Origin: Pseudarthrobacter sp. NIBRBAC000502770 | GTDB lineage: Bacteria; Actinomycetota; Actinomycetes; Actinomycetales; Micrococcaceae | DNA: 64,000 nt | Assembly: GCF_006517815.1 (NCBI RefSeq) | Contig: NZ_CP041198.1 | Span: 2,356,001 to 2,420,000 of the forward strand | Reading direction: 5' to 3' | Shown: positions 1 through 8,543 of the stretch, one piece after another | Layout of the letters: every line of letters begins with the position of its first letter | Numbering within the stretch: position 1 is the first letter of the stretch | Translations under genes and position numbers: made by a program | Notes under the pieces: generated by a model | Seen by the model: the letters and a program-made list of their open reading frames with translations, nothing else | Told to the model about the DNA's origin: nothing | The model's database searches: none

Positions 1-519
1 ACCGGGCAGGACGATGAACCCCTGCGCATATTTGACGAACATGGTCTTGCGGGCGAAGAAGTAGCGGAAGTTGATGCCCAGGTCCACCCACTGGTTCAGG
101 CCCTGTTCGAACGGCAGCTCGATGCCCAGGCCCACCGACACCCCGTTGCCCTCCACCGTTCCCCGGTTGGCCGCCTCCATGGAACCCGGGCCGCCGCCGG
201 TGATCACCGCAACCCCGGCCTCGGCGAGCTTGCGCCCCACCTGGACGCCCATTTCGTAGTAGAGGCTTCCCGGCTTGGTACGCGCCGAACCGAAGACGCT
301 GACCGCTTTTCCAATGTCTGCAAGCGCACCGAAGCCTTCGACGAATTCGCTCTGGATCCGCAGGACCCGCCAGGGATCGGTGTGGACGAACTGCCCAGGG
401 CCCTTCGTATCGAGCAGGTGCTGGTCCGACATGTCCACTGCCGCTTGCTTGCGCCGCAGCTCAAGGGGCCCCTTACGGCGCGGCTGGGAATTCTTGGCCG
501 GATCTGCATTGATGCTCAT
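1..519 (-). CDS. LOG-family (TIGR00730-type) Rossmann-fold protein, 3' end cut by window edge
   Basis: The reading frame runs off the left edge with 173 codons visible. It begins MSINADPAKN and contains the Rossmann-fold run VFGSAR near residue 73 and ITGGGPGSMEAA near residue 106. Together these are typical of the LOG/TIGR00730 family; members are cytokinin-riboside-monophosphate phosphoribohydrolases or related nucleotide hydrolases. The second family motif (PGGxGTxxE) would begin at the edge, where the visible part stops at LPG, so catalysis cannot be confirmed here. The ATG at 519 has no Shine-Dalgarno but a TAGCCT box (531-526) exactly 6 bases upstream, so a leaderless mRNA is likely. 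It is divergent from gluA. The in-cell substrate is not known from sequence. Confidence 0.85.
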   Translation of the reverse strand, partial: MSINADPAKNSQPRRKGPLELRRKQAAVDMSDQHLLDTKGPGQFVHTDPWRVLRIQSEFVEGFGALADIGKAVSVFGSARTKPGSLYYEMGVQVGRKLAEAGVAVITGGGPGSMEAANRGTVEGNGVSVGLGIELPFEQGLNQWVDLGINFRYFFARKTMFVKYAQGFIVLPG

Positions 520-610
520 TCCCCTAGGCTAACCTCCAACATGAGGTATCTCTTGAATCACGATCAGCAGGAACTTGGGGTGATTGGCGTCATAACCCAC
601 TGTTGTTCGC

Positions 611-616
611 TAGATT
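611..616 (+). promoter_or_regulatory. -10 box (TAGATT) for a leaderless gluA transcript
   Basis: TAGATT ends 6 bases before the gluA ATG at 623, and no Shine-Dalgarno lies between. This fits transcription starting at or next to the A of the ATG. No convincing -35 box is visible. Confidence 0.5.
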
Positions 617-622
617 CTTTCT

Positions 623-1378
623 ATGACTACTCATGTGCCCGGCGATGCTCTCGTCTCCCTGAACGCCGTAAATAAGCATTACGGCCAGCTGCACGTTCTG
701 AAGGACATCAACCTCCAGGTCCGCAAGGGCGAGGTTGTTGTGGTCATCGGGCCCTCCGGCTCCGGTAAGTCCACCCTCTGCCGGGCCATCAACCGCCTGG
801 AAACAATCGACGACGGCTCCATCACCATCGATGGCAAGGAACTTCCCGCCGAGGGCAAGGCCCTGGCGAAGCTCCGGGCCGACGTCGGGATGGTGTTTCA
901 GTCGTTCAACCTGTTTGCGCACAAGACCATCCTGGAGAACGTCACCCTCGGACCGATCAAGGTCAAGGGCGCTTCCAAGGCTGAGGCCGAAAAAGATGCC
1001 ATGGCGCTGCTGGAGCGCGTGGGCGTCGGGCAGCAGGCACCGAAGCTTCCTGCCCAGCTCTCCGGTGGCCAGCAGCAGCGCGTCGCCATCGCGCGCGCAC
1101 TGGCCATGAAGCCGAAAGTCATGCTCTTCGACGAGCCGACCTCAGCGCTGGACCCCGAAATGATCAACGAGGTCCTCGATGTCATGGTCCAGCTGGCCAA
1201 GGAAGGCATGACCATGATCGTCGTCACTCACGAGATGGGCTTCGCCCGCAAGGCCGCGGACCGCGTGGTGTTCATGGCCGACGGGCAGATCGTGGAGGAC
1301 GAGACGCCGGAGGAGTTCTTTACCAACCCGAAGAGCAGCCGCGCCAAGGACTTCCTGTCCAAGCTCCTGACCCACTAG
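623..1378 (+). CDS. gluA: Glutamate-type ABC transporter, ATP-binding protein
   Basis: This 251-residue protein is the cytoplasmic ATPase that powers amino-acid import. Walker [10 protein letters not shown] is at residues 43-51, the signature LSGGQ at 146-150, and Walker B MLFDEP at 167-172. It belongs to the polar amino-acid (GlnQ/GluA) family and closely resembles the corynebacterial glutamate system. It is followed by a binding lipoprotein and two permeases on the same strand, the gluABCD order. The ATG lies 6 bases after a TAGATT box with no ribosome-binding site, so it is probably translated from a leaderless transcript. Substrate specificity (glutamate rather than glutamine or another polar amino acid) is inferred from gene order and family resemblance. 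Confidence 0.93.
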   Translation: MTTHVPGDALVSLNAVNKHYGQLHVLKDINLQVRKGEVVVVIGPSGSGKSTLCRAINRLETIDDGSITIDGKELPAEGKALAKLRADVGMVFQSFNLFAHKTILENVTLGPIKVKGASKAEAEKDAMALLERVGVGQQAPKLPAQLSGGQQQRVAIARALAMKPKVMLFDEPTSALDPEMINEVLDVMVQLAKEGMTMIVVTHEMGFARKAADRVVFMADGQIVEDETPEEFFTNPKSSRAKDFLSKLLTH

Positions 1379-1427
1379 CACACCGCACCGGCTGCCCCAG
1401 CGCGGCCGCTCAATGAAAGGTATCCCC

Positions 1428-2330
1428 ATGAAAAACTTCTTTACCCGGAAGAAGCCGCTGCTTGTCGCGGCGACTGCGGCGCTGGCCCTGTCCCTCAGCG
1501 CCTGCGGCGGCTCAGGCGGCGGCGGAACTGCTTCCTCCGGTACTGATGAGGCTCCCTACAAGGTTGCTGACAACGTCACGCTCACCGGCAGCCCGACCTA
1601 CGACGCCATCAAGTCCAGCGGCAAGGTCCGCATCGGCGTCAAGCAGGACCAGCCGGGCCTTGGCTTCAAAGACGCGGCCACCGGTGAATACACGGGCTTC
1701 GATATCGAGATTGCCAAGTGGATGGCAGCATCGCTGGGCATGAGCAAGGACAAGATCGAGTTCAAGCCGATCCCGTCCGCCAACCGCGAGTCGGCGATCA
1801 CGAACGGTGACATCGACTACTACGTGGGCACCTACTCCATCACGGACAAGCGCAAGCAGCTGATCGACTTCGCCGGACCCTACTTCGTCACCGGGCAGGG
1901 CCTGCTGGTCAAGAAGGACAACTCCAGCATCAACAGCGAGAAGGACCTCACGGGCAAGAACGTCTGCTCGGCCACCGGTTCCACGCCGATCCAGAACATC
2001 AAGGCAAACTTCCCGAACACCAAGACCACCGAGTTTGATACCTACTCGCAGTGCGTCGAGGCGCTCAAGAGCGGCCAGGTTGACGCTGTCACCACCGACC
2101 AGGCCATCCTGCTCGGCTACGCTGCCCAGGAACCGGACAGCCTGAAGGTAGTGGGCCAGCCGTTCACCACTGAAAAGTACGGCGTCGGCCTGAAGAAGGG
2201 TGACACCGCGCTGCGTCAGTTCATGAACAAGACGTTCACCGACGGTAACTCGGTGTGGCAGAAGATCTACGACCAGACGCTGGGCCAGTCGGGCACGAAG
2301 GTCGAACAGCCCAAGGTAGAGAACTACTAA
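1428..2330 (+). CDS. gluB: Glutamate-type ABC transporter, solute-binding lipoprotein
   Basis: This 300-residue family 3 (SBP_bac_3) binding protein captures the amino acid outside the membrane for the gluCD permeases. It has a basic start, a hydrophobic stretch and a lipobox LSAC with the lipidated Cys at residue 26, followed by a Gly/Ser-rich linker. The mature part has the family runs GYTGFDIEIAKWMA-like (here EYTGFDIEIAKW) and NGDIDYYVGTYSIT. An ATG at 1413 is in frame, but the one at 1428 is preceded by AAAGG at 8 bases and gives a proper signal peptide, so 1428 is chosen. It lies 49 bases after gluA. A strong hairpin follows the stop. Confidence 0.93.
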   Translation: MKNFFTRKKPLLVAATAALALSLSACGGSGGGGTASSGTDEAPYKVADNVTLTGSPTYDAIKSSGKVRIGVKQDQPGLGFKDAATGEYTGFDIEIAKWMAASLGMSKDKIEFKPIPSANRESAITNGDIDYYVGTYSITDKRKQLIDFAGPYFVTGQGLLVKKDNSSINSEKDLTGKNVCSATGSTPIQNIKANFPNTKTTEFDTYSQCVEALKSGQVDAVTTDQAILLGYAAQEPDSLKVVGQPFTTEKYGVGLKKGDTALRQFMNKTFTDGNSVWQKIYDQTLGQSGTKVEQPKVENY

Positions 2331-2339
2331 ACCAAAGTT

Positions 2340-2367
2340 GAGGGGGCGGCCATGCAGCCGCCCCCTC
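2340..2367 (+). terminator. Intra-operon hairpin between gluB and gluC
   Basis: A perfect 11-bp stem, GAGGGGGCGGC (2340-2350) with GCCGCCCCCTC (2357-2367), encloses a 6-base loop. There is no real U-tract after it. Such hairpins often let binding-protein mRNA outlast or exceed permease mRNA, by partial termination or by protecting the 3' end. That role is inferred. Confidence 0.7.
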
Positions 2368-2392
2368 TTCAACTGTCGAAAGCGACGATTCT

Positions 2393-3040
2393 GTGAATAC
2401 GCTGCTGAACAATTCGGATCTCTTCATCACGGGATTCCGCAACACGCTAATACTTTTCTTCTTCTCGGCAATTTTCGCCCTGATCCTCGGTACCGTCGTT
2501 GCCGCGCTCCGCGTCTCCCCCGTACCCGCCATGCGTGCCACCGCGACGCTCTACGTCAACGTCGTGCGCAACACCCCGCTGACGCTGGTCCTCTTCTTCT
2601 TCGCCCTCGGCTACCCGAAGCTGGGCCTGGTGCCGATCGACTTTACGACCGCCGCCATCATCGGACTGAGCCTGTATACCGCCACCTACGTGGCGGAAGC
2701 TGTCCGTTCCGGTATCAACACCGTCCCGGTCGGACAGGCGGAAGCAGCCCGCGCCATCGGGCTCCCCTTCACCCAGACGCTGACCCTCGTGATCCTGCCG
2801 CAGGCCTTCCGCGCTGTCATCCCACCGATGTTCAGCGTTTTCATCGCCCTGCTCAAGAACACCACCGTCGCCGCCGGCTTCTCCGTCTTTGAAGCCGGGG
2901 CCATCCGGGCGAACCTCTCCGAACGCGGCGAGCCGGCCATGACCGGCCTCCTGTGGGTGGCGCTGGTGTTCATCATCCTCGTGTTCATCCTTTCCGCCCT
3001 GCAGCGAAAGCTTGAACAGAAGTGGAAGGTTGCACGATGA
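2393..3040 (+). CDS. gluC: Glutamate-type ABC transporter permease
   Basis: This 215-residue inner-membrane permease has about five hydrophobic segments and the EAA-loop signature EAARAIGLPF, which docks the ATPase. It belongs to the His/Glu/Gln/Arg/opine permease family. It starts with GTG at 2393, and upstream ribosome-binding sequence is weak. It follows the gluB hairpin, so its level may be set below that of the binding protein. Its last codon overlaps the start of gluD (ATGA), indicating translational coupling of the two permease halves, which should assemble as a heterodimer. Confidence 0.92.
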   Translation: MNTLLNNSDLFITGFRNTLILFFFSAIFALILGTVVAALRVSPVPAMRATATLYVNVVRNTPLTLVLFFFALGYPKLGLVPIDFTTAAIIGLSLYTATYVAEAVRSGINTVPVGQAEAARAIGLPFTQTLTLVILPQAFRAVIPPMFSVFIALLKNTTVAAGFSVFEAGAIRANLSERGEPAMTGLLWVALVFIILVFILSALQRKLEQKWKVAR

Positions 3041-3888
3041 GTTCAATCCTTTTTGACGCCCCCGGCCCCAAGGCACGAGCCCGGTACCGGATCTTCGGCG
3101 TCGCCACCGCCATCGTGATCCTGCTGATCGTCGGTTTCGTCCTGCTCCGCTTCGCGGAAAGCGGCCAGTTCGAGGCGAAGAAGTGGCAGCTGTTCACCTT
3201 TCCGCTGGTGCAGCAGACCATTGCCCAGTCCGTAGGTGCCACGTTGGCCGCCTTCGGCACTGCGGCAGTCCTCAGCCTGGTCCTCGGCATCCTCCTGGCG
3301 TTTGGCCGCTTGTCGGACCGCCGCTGGATCAGCGCTCCGTGCTACGGCTTCACCGAGCTGTTCCGCGCGGTTCCGCTGCTGATCCTCATGATGATCTTCT
3401 ACTACGGCCTGCCGACCATCGGTGTCCAGGGAATTACGCCCTTCACTGCCGTGGTCGCAGGGCTGGTGCTGTACAACGGTTCCGTGCTCGCCGAGGTGTT
3501 CCGGGCCGGCATCGAGTCCCTGCCCCGGGGCCAAAGCGAGGCCGGTTATGCCATTGGCCTGCCCAAGAGCAAAGTCATGACCAGCATCCTGCTGCCGCAG
3601 GCCGTCCGGTCCATGCTTCCGGTCATCATCTCCCAGCTGGTGGTCATCCTGAAGGACACCGCCCTGGGGTTCATCGTCACGTACAACGAGATCCTCTTCC
3701 AGGCAAAGTACTTCGGCAGCCAGATCCAGTACGGTTCCCCGATTATCCCGGCAGCCATCGTGGCCGCCGTGCTCTATGTGGGTATGTGCCTGATCCTGGC
3801 CGCTGTCGCAAAATGGCTGGAGCGCAGGCTCTCCCGCAAGCCCGGCGCAGCAGTCATACCTGCGGCGGCTGTTCCCGCCGAGGTTTAG
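3037..3888 (+). CDS. gluD: Glutamate-type ABC transporter permease
   Basis: This 283-residue partner permease has several hydrophobic segments and the EAA loop SEAGYAIGLPKSKV. An in-frame start exists at 3022, but the ATG at 3037 overlaps the gluC stop as ATGA and has GGAAGG 7 bases upstream, so 3037 is preferred. The C-terminal tail ends with an Ala/Pro/Val-rich stretch that is probably cytoplasmic. It is the last gene of the operon and is followed by a strong terminator. Confidence 0.92.
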   Translation: MSSILFDAPGPKARARYRIFGVATAIVILLIVGFVLLRFAESGQFEAKKWQLFTFPLVQQTIAQSVGATLAAFGTAAVLSLVLGILLAFGRLSDRRWISAPCYGFTELFRAVPLLILMMIFYYGLPTIGVQGITPFTAVVAGLVLYNGSVLAEVFRAGIESLPRGQSEAGYAIGLPKSKVMTSILLPQAVRSMLPVIISQLVVILKDTALGFIVTYNEILFQAKYFGSQIQYGSPIIPAAIVAAVLYVGMCLILAAVAKWLERRLSRKPGAAVIPAAAVPAEV

Positions 3889-3911
3889 CCACCCGTCGGC
3901 ATTGCCGGCGT

Positions 3912-3947
3912 GAAAGGGCCCGGAACCGTCAGGTTCCGGGCCCTTTC
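3912..3947. terminator. Terminator after gluABCD
   Basis: A perfect 16-bp stem (3912-3927 with 3932-3947) closes on a GTCA loop. It lies between the convergent gluD and dapE and could serve both. The plus-strand tail is only weakly T-rich. Confidence 0.8.
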
Positions 3948-3982
3948 CGTTTGCCGGCTTTCTTCGCCGCCAGCCGGCCGGC

Positions 3983-5119
3983 TTAGCCGGCGAGCCACTG
4001 CTCCAGGGCGCGCAGGCAGGTTCGGATGGCATCGGCGGAAACGTGCTCGTTGTCCTTGTGGGCCAGCAGGGCGTCGCCCGGGCCGAAGTTCACTGCCGGG
4101 ATCCCCAGTTCGCTGAACCGCGCGACGTCGGTCCAGCCGTATTTGGGTTTGGGCTCCGCACCCACAGCGGCAACGAAGGATGCGGCAGCCGGGTGCTGCA
4201 GTCCGGGACGCGCACCGGCGGCGGCATCGGTGCGCACCACGTCGAAGCCTTCCAGGAGCTCCCGGACATGCGCTTCCGCCTGGTCCGGGGTCTTGTCCGG
4301 GGCGAACCGGTAGTTGATCTCCACCACGCAGCGGTCCGGAATGACATTGCCGGCCGTGCCGCCGTTGATCTTCACCGCATTGAGGCTTTCCCGGTAATCA
4401 AGCCCGTCAACGTTGATGGTCCGTGGCTCGTAGGCGGCGAGGCGCGCCAGGATGGGGGCGGCGGCGTGGATGGCGTTGCTGCCCATCCACGCCCGGGCAG
4501 AGTGGGCGGCCTCCCCTGCAGTACTGGCTTCGAACCGGCTGGTTCCGTTGCAGCCGCCCTCCACGGTGCCGTCCGTTGGCTCCAGCAGGATGGCAAAGTC
4601 CCCCTGCAGCAGGTCGCCGTGGTTCCGGACCAGGCGTCCTAGCCCGCTCTTTACCGCCTCCACTTCCTCATGGTCGTAGAACACGAAGGTGACGTCCCGT
4701 TTTGGGTGCGCGCCGTCGTCGAACATTCCCGCTGCCAGCGCCAGCTGGACCGCCACGCCGCCCTTCATGTCCGTGGCACCGCGCCCATAGAGGATCCCTT
4801 CACCCGGAACACCTGACTCCCAGCTGGAGGGGACGGTGCCCCTGGAACCTTCCGCCAGGGGCAACGGAACCGTATCCAGGTGCCCGGCGAGGATGACCCG
4901 TTCGCTGTGGCCCAGCTCCGTGCGGGCAATGATGGCGTCGCCGTCCCGGACCACGGTCAGCTGGGGAATCTCCCGCAGAGCGGCTTCGACGGCGTCCGCG
5001 AGCCGCTTCTCGTTGCCCGACACGCTGTTGATATCCATCAGTGCCGCGGTCAGCAGCGCCACGTCCTGGTGCAGGTCAAGGGTGGATACGGAAGATTCGG
5101 GGGCGGTTTCAGCAGTCAC
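3983..5119 (-). CDS. dapE: Succinyl-diaminopimelate desuccinylase
   Basis: This 378-residue M20-family metallohydrolase removes succinate from N-succinyl-LL-diaminopimelate in lysine and peptidoglycan precursor synthesis. The metal-site motifs are visible: GHLDTVPL (His and Asp ligands), then [10 protein letters not shown], then DHEEVE with the catalytic acidic residues, and a late Zn-ligand His in [10 protein letters not shown]. Length is normal. The start is GTG at 5119, 6 bases after a TAGACT box (5131-5126), so the mRNA is probably leaderless. It is divergent from dapD, which makes the succinylated intermediate two steps earlier; dapC lies about 6 kb away. Confidence 0.93.
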   Translation of the reverse strand: MTAETAPESSVSTLDLHQDVALLTAALMDINSVSGNEKRLADAVEAALREIPQLTVVRDGDAIIARTELGHSERVILAGHLDTVPLPLAEGSRGTVPSSWESGVPGEGILYGRGATDMKGGVAVQLALAAGMFDDGAHPKRDVTFVFYDHEEVEAVKSGLGRLVRNHGDLLQGDFAILLEPTDGTVEGGCNGTSRFEASTAGEAAHSARAWMGSNAIHAAAPILARLAAYEPRTINVDGLDYRESLNAVKINGGTAGNVIPDRCVVEINYRFAPDKTPDQAEAHVRELLEGFDVVRTDAAAGARPGLQHPAAASFVAAVGAEPKPKYGWTDVARFSELGIPAVNFGPGDALLAHKDNEHVSADAIRTCLRALEQWLAG

Positions 5120-5125
5120 GAAGCC

Positions 5126-5163
5126 AGTCTAGTTCGAACCGCCAGCCCCGCCCTCGATAGACT
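5126..5163. promoter_or_regulatory. Back-to-back leaderless promoters of dapE and dapD
   Basis: Only 51 bases separate the two start codons. A TAGACT box on each strand (5131-5126 for dapE, 5158-5163 for dapD) lies 6 and 7 bases from the respective start codon. RNA polymerases on the two promoters would overlap, so mutual interference or joint regulation is plausible. Confidence 0.55.
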
Positions 5164-5170
5164 GGGGCAC

Positions 5171-6199
5171 ATGACTGAGACCGCTTCCTCCGCCGTGCCC
5201 GAAACCCTGACTCCCAACGCTGACGACCGTTCCGCCCATGGCTTTGGCGTGGCCACCGTCGCCACCGCCGGCGGCGCGGATACTGTCCTGGACGTCTGGT
5301 TTCCCGCACCGGCACTCGGTGTTGCCGCCGAGGACCTCCGCTCGGTGGAAAATGCCGACGACGCCCTGACTGCCATCGCTGAGAACGGCGCAGACCAGGA
5401 CCGCGGCACCGAGCAGAAGGTGGTCTTCGTCCAGATCAACCTCGACGAAGCCCCTGCCGACACCGCAGACGCCTACCTCCGGCTGCACCTTCTCTCGCAC
5501 CGCCTGGTTAGGCCCAACACCATCAACCTGGATGGCATCTTCGGTAAGCTCCCCAACGTCGTATGGACCAACTTCGGTCCCGCCGCAGTCGAGGGCTTCG
5601 AACTGACCCGCGCCCGGCTGCGCCGCCGGGGCGCCGTCACCGTCTACGGCATCGACAAGTTCCCGCGCATGGTGGACTACGTGGTACCCAGCGGCGTCAG
5701 GATTGCCGACGCCGACAGGGTCCGCCTGGGTGCGCACCTCGCCGCCGGCACCACCGTCATGCACGAGGGCTTCGTAAACTTCAACGCCGGAACCCTGGGC
5801 ACGTCCATGGTGGAGGGGCGCATTTCCGCGGGCGTCGTGACCGGGGACGGGAGCGACGTCGGCGGCGGCGCCTCCATCATGGGAACCCTGTCCGGCGGCG
5901 GCAAGGAAAAGATCACCATCGGCGAGCGGGTCCTGCTCGGGGCGAACTCCGGCGTCGGCATCAGCATCGGTGATGATTCCGTCGTCGAGGCTGGCCTCTA
6001 CGTCACGGCAGGAACCCGGGTCCGCGTGCCGGGCCCCAAGGACGAGGTGGGCGAGGACACCACCAGGATCGTCAAGGCCGCCGAACTCTCCGGCGTCCCC
6101 AACCTCCTGTTCCGCCGCAACTCCACCACGGGCGCGGTGGAGGCACTCCCCCGCAAGGGCCAGACCGTGGAACTGAACGACGCCCTGCACGCCAACTAG
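5171..6199 (+). CDS. dapD: 2,3,4,5-tetrahydropyridine-2,6-dicarboxylate N-succinyltransferase
   Basis: This 342-residue acyltransferase uses succinyl-CoA to succinylate tetrahydrodipicolinate, opening the succinylase branch to meso-diaminopimelate. The C-terminal half has the left-handed beta-helix hexapeptide pattern (for example [35 protein letters not shown]). The N-terminal half is the actinobacterial-type domain. The frame is open far upstream, but MTETASS at 5171 lies 7 bases after TAGACT, matching a leaderless start, and gives the usual family length. Its neighbour across the spacer is dapE. Confidence 0.93.
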   Translation: MTETASSAVPETLTPNADDRSAHGFGVATVATAGGADTVLDVWFPAPALGVAAEDLRSVENADDALTAIAENGADQDRGTEQKVVFVQINLDEAPADTADAYLRLHLLSHRLVRPNTINLDGIFGKLPNVVWTNFGPAAVEGFELTRARLRRRGAVTVYGIDKFPRMVDYVVPSGVRIADADRVRLGAHLAAGTTVMHEGFVNFNAGTLGTSMVEGRISAGVVTGDGSDVGGGASIMGTLSGGGKEKITIGERVLLGANSGVGISIGDDSVVEAGLYVTAGTRVRVPGPKDEVGEDTTRIVKAAELSGVPNLLFRRNSTTGAVEALPRKGQTVELNDALHAN

Positions 6200-6206
6200 T
6201 ACTTTC

Positions 6207-7079
6207 GTGGCACCCATGTCCGTGGCACGCAGGCGCGGCCTGCGCCGCCTCGCGGTGCTGCTCCTCACCCTTGCGCTGGCTGCGGGAGGCATCTACACGG
6301 CGGCGTACTTCGTGCAGCGTTCCGAGACCCTCGTGTCGGAACGCTGCACTGCCACAGCCGGCGACCGGACGGGGGAACTGGCGCCGGACCAGGCGGCCAA
6401 CGCCGCCCTGATCACAGCGGCAGCCGTCCGGCGGGGCCTCCCCGCGCGCGCCGCCACCATCGCCCTGGCCACTGCCATGCAGGAGTCCAAGCTGCGCAAC
6501 ATCGGTCACGGCGACCAGGCCGGCCCGGACTCGCGCGGACTCTTCCAGCAGCGGCCGTCCCAGGGCTGGGGCACCGAGGCCCAGATCATGGACCCCTACT
6601 ACGCGGTCAACGCCTTCTATGACGCACTGGTGAAGATCCCGGGCTACGAGACGCTGGACATCACCGACGCTGCCCAGCAGGTCCAGCGGTCCGCCTACCC
6701 CAAGGCCTATGCCCAGCACGAAGAGATGGGCCGGGCGTTCGCTTCCGGACTGACCGGCCAGACCCCGGCTGGCGTACAGTGCACGCTTCGCTCCCCCACG
6801 GCCGGTGGCAACTCGGCCACTGTGGTGACTGACCTGGACCAGGCCTACGGCGGCGTCGATGCGCAGGTGGACGGCGACACCCTGGTGGTGGACGCCGGCG
6901 GGGCACTGGGGTGGTCGGTTGCCGCGTGGGCAGTTGCCAACGCCAAGGACCTGGCCGTGACCAGGGTGGAAGTAGCCGGCCGCACCTGGGACCGGCCAGG
7001 CGGCGACGGGTGGCAGGCGGCGGGTGTCCAGGACGGGCAGGTGCGCATTACGGTGCGGAAGGACGACGCCGGCACGTAA
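6207..7079 (+). CDS. Membrane-anchored, lysozyme-like (SLT-type) secreted protein
   Basis: This 290-residue protein has a basic N-terminus, one hydrophobic segment (about residues 14-32) and an extracytoplasmic domain. Residues about 75-170 read like a soluble lytic transglycosylase fold: ATAMQESKLRNI supplies a candidate catalytic Glu, followed by SRGLFQQRPSQGWG. Relatives in Arthrobacter are often labelled vaguely. A peptidoglycan-cleaving or -binding role at the cell surface is inferred. The C-terminal 100 residues match nothing I recognise. The GTG at 6207 gives the longest form; an ATG at 6216 is an alternative. It starts 7 bases after dapD. Confidence 0.6.
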   Translation: MAPMSVARRRGLRRLAVLLLTLALAAGGIYTAAYFVQRSETLVSERCTATAGDRTGELAPDQAANAALITAAAVRRGLPARAATIALATAMQESKLRNIGHGDQAGPDSRGLFQQRPSQGWGTEAQIMDPYYAVNAFYDALVKIPGYETLDITDAAQQVQRSAYPKAYAQHEEMGRAFASGLTGQTPAGVQCTLRSPTAGGNSATVVTDLDQAYGGVDAQVDGDTLVVDAGGALGWSVAAWAVANAKDLAVTRVEVAGRTWDRPGGDGWQAAGVQDGQVRITVRKDDAGT

Positions 7080-7107
7080 GGGCCGCCGTCGGCCCGCCGG
7101 CCGCGTG

Positions 7108-7719
7108 TCAGACAAGGATTTCCAGCACCGGCTGGACATAGCTGCGGAACAGCTCAGGCTGCCCCATCAGCTCGTGGCTCATGATCATCTTGTCCGGTTC
7201 CAGGTACCACGCCCGTTGTTCGTCCAGCGGCAACTCGATGATGGTCAGCGTGAAATCCCGGGAGTCCCGCCCCACTTCCATCAGCCTGTCGTCCACCATG
7301 TCCCCGATCAGCTGGTCAATTCCGCTGGCCACCCGCTCCGCTTCGAGCTCGGCATACTCGCTCCTCCGCTCCCGGGCCCAGGTGAGGGCAGAGCCAAAGT
7401 GGGCCTGCAGGACCCGCTGGAGGGCCGGGGAGTTGCCGAAGGCTTCGAAATCCGGCGGCGAAAGTTCCGGGGAGGTGTGCGGGTGGGCCTTGAGCAGCTG
7501 CTCCCACCAGGCCTCCCACTCGGTCTTCAGTGCCCCGAGCCCGCCGACATCCGCGGTCAGGTGGCTGTGGTCCGCTGAACGGACTTTGGGTGATGCATGG
7601 GACAGCATGGGGCGCCCCGCTCCGTTCAGGCCGGCAGCGTCCCGGACGTAAAGAGCAATCATCATCGGTCCGGATGTGTCGGTGGTGATCTGCCACCCTG
7701 AACCGCCTGCGTGCTGCAT
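7108..7719 (-). CDS. Conserved-looking protein of unknown function
   Basis: This 203-residue soluble protein has no signal peptide or membrane segment. It is rich in acidic residues and Trp (EWEAWWEQLL, DEQRAWYLEPD). The ATG at 7719 has AAAGGA 6 bases upstream, and the GC-rich third positions look like a real gene. I recognise no domain or catalytic motif. It is convergent with the lysozyme-like gene and lies downstream of the TetR gene on the same strand, 114 bases away, so co-transcription is possible but not shown. Confidence 0.7.
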   Translation of the reverse strand: MQHAGGSGWQITTDTSGPMMIALYVRDAAGLNGAGRPMLSHASPKVRSADHSHLTADVGGLGALKTEWEAWWEQLLKAHPHTSPELSPPDFEAFGNSPALQRVLQAHFGSALTWARERRSEYAELEAERVASGIDQLIGDMVDDRLMEVGRDSRDFTLTIIELPLDEQRAWYLEPDKMIMSHELMGQPELFRSYVQPVLEILV

Positions 7720-7833
7720 CCAAAGTCCTTTCCTGGCCTCCCGGTCCCGGGCGCCATATTCCGGCCCGGCCTACCCGGCTCCCAGTCTATTCCCGCAGCC
7801 AGTTCGCGGTAGTGCCGGACGGGCTTTGGTCGC

Positions 7834-8445
7834 TCAGCGTGCCAGCCCGTCCAGATGGCGCTCGAGCACGTCGCGGCACATCTGCGCCGTCATCCAGGCA
7901 GGCTGCAGGAGCGCATGCATGCACAGCCCGTCCAGCGTGGCCAGCAGCCGCTCCGCCTCCAGGACGAGGTTCTCCTGCGGTTCATCGTCCGGGAGCAGGC
8001 TTGCCACCAATGCGCCCACGATGGCCGCCACTTCGCGGTGGCTGCGGTCCGCTTCCGCCACCAGGAAGGGCCGGATGCGTGCGGCGTTCTTGAAGGCCAG
8101 CCATGCGCAGGCTTCCACCGCTGTCACCTCATCCAGCGGAAGCATTCCACCCAGAAGGGTTAAAACGGCCTCGCGCTGGCCAGGGCTGGCCTTGCCGGCT
8201 CCGAGCACGGCCGGCAGCAGGCCCTCCAGCCTGCCGACGACGCGGTCCACCACGGTGCCGAAGGCGAAGGCCAGGAGCTCCTCACTGCCCTCGAAGTAGT
8301 GCCGGACCGAGCCGACGGCCAGCCCGGCCTCGTCCGCCACTTCGCGCAGCGACGCCCGTTCAAGCCCGTCCACGGCGATGATGCGGAGAACCGCCTGCAC
8401 TACGTCCTGCCGACGGGCACCGGCGTCTACAATTTTGGGCACCAT
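7834..8445 (-). CDS. TetR-family transcriptional regulator
   Basis: This roughly 203-residue repressor-type protein has the TetR N-terminal helix-turn-helix at about residues 10-50 (LREVADEAGLAVGSVRHYFEG). The C-terminal ligand-binding domain resembles the BetI-like group. The longest frame begins at a GTG at 8457, but that codon lies inside a perfect 14-base inverted repeat (8453-8466) that looks like the operator. A start at the ATG 8445 (or the GTG 8442) is therefore preferred. Autoregulation is inferred from this operator, which also sits in the spacer shared with divergent galE. The ligand is unknown. Confidence 0.85.
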   Translation of the reverse strand: MVPKIVDAGARRQDVVQAVLRIIAVDGLERASLREVADEAGLAVGSVRHYFEGSEELLAFAFGTVVDRVVGRLEGLLPAVLGAGKASPGQREAVLTLLGGMLPLDEVTAVEACAWLAFKNAARIRPFLVAEADRSHREVAAIVGALVASLLPDDEPQENLVLEAERLLATLDGLCMHALLQPAWMTAQMCRDVLERHLDGLAR

Positions 8446-8452
8446 CCTTAGT

Positions 8453-8466
8453 AGCACACTTGTGCT
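8453..8466. promoter_or_regulatory. Operator-like palindrome at the TetR gene start
   Basis: AGCACACTTGTGCT is a perfect inverted repeat of 6-bp arms around a CT centre. Position at the start of a TetR gene is typical of an autoregulatory operator. Confidence 0.6.
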
Positions 8467-8543
8467 TTTTCTGTCCCGTCACGGCCCACCCGCCGTCCGC
8501 CACATAGCGGCGGGCAACGCTGCGGGTGGGATAGCGTTGAGGC

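Noticed and set aside
521..536. DtxR iron box between the LOG gene and gluA
   Set aside because: CTAGGCTAACC resembles only one half-site, and it is better explained as the TAGCCT -10 box of the LOG gene.
1512..2372. 286-codon minus-strand open frame across gluB
   Set aside because: Shadow of gluB. It has no ribosome site and no recognisable domain.
3043..4032. 329-codon minus-strand open frame across gluD
   Set aside because: Antisense shadow of gluD with His/Gly/Asp/Gln-rich low-complexity text.
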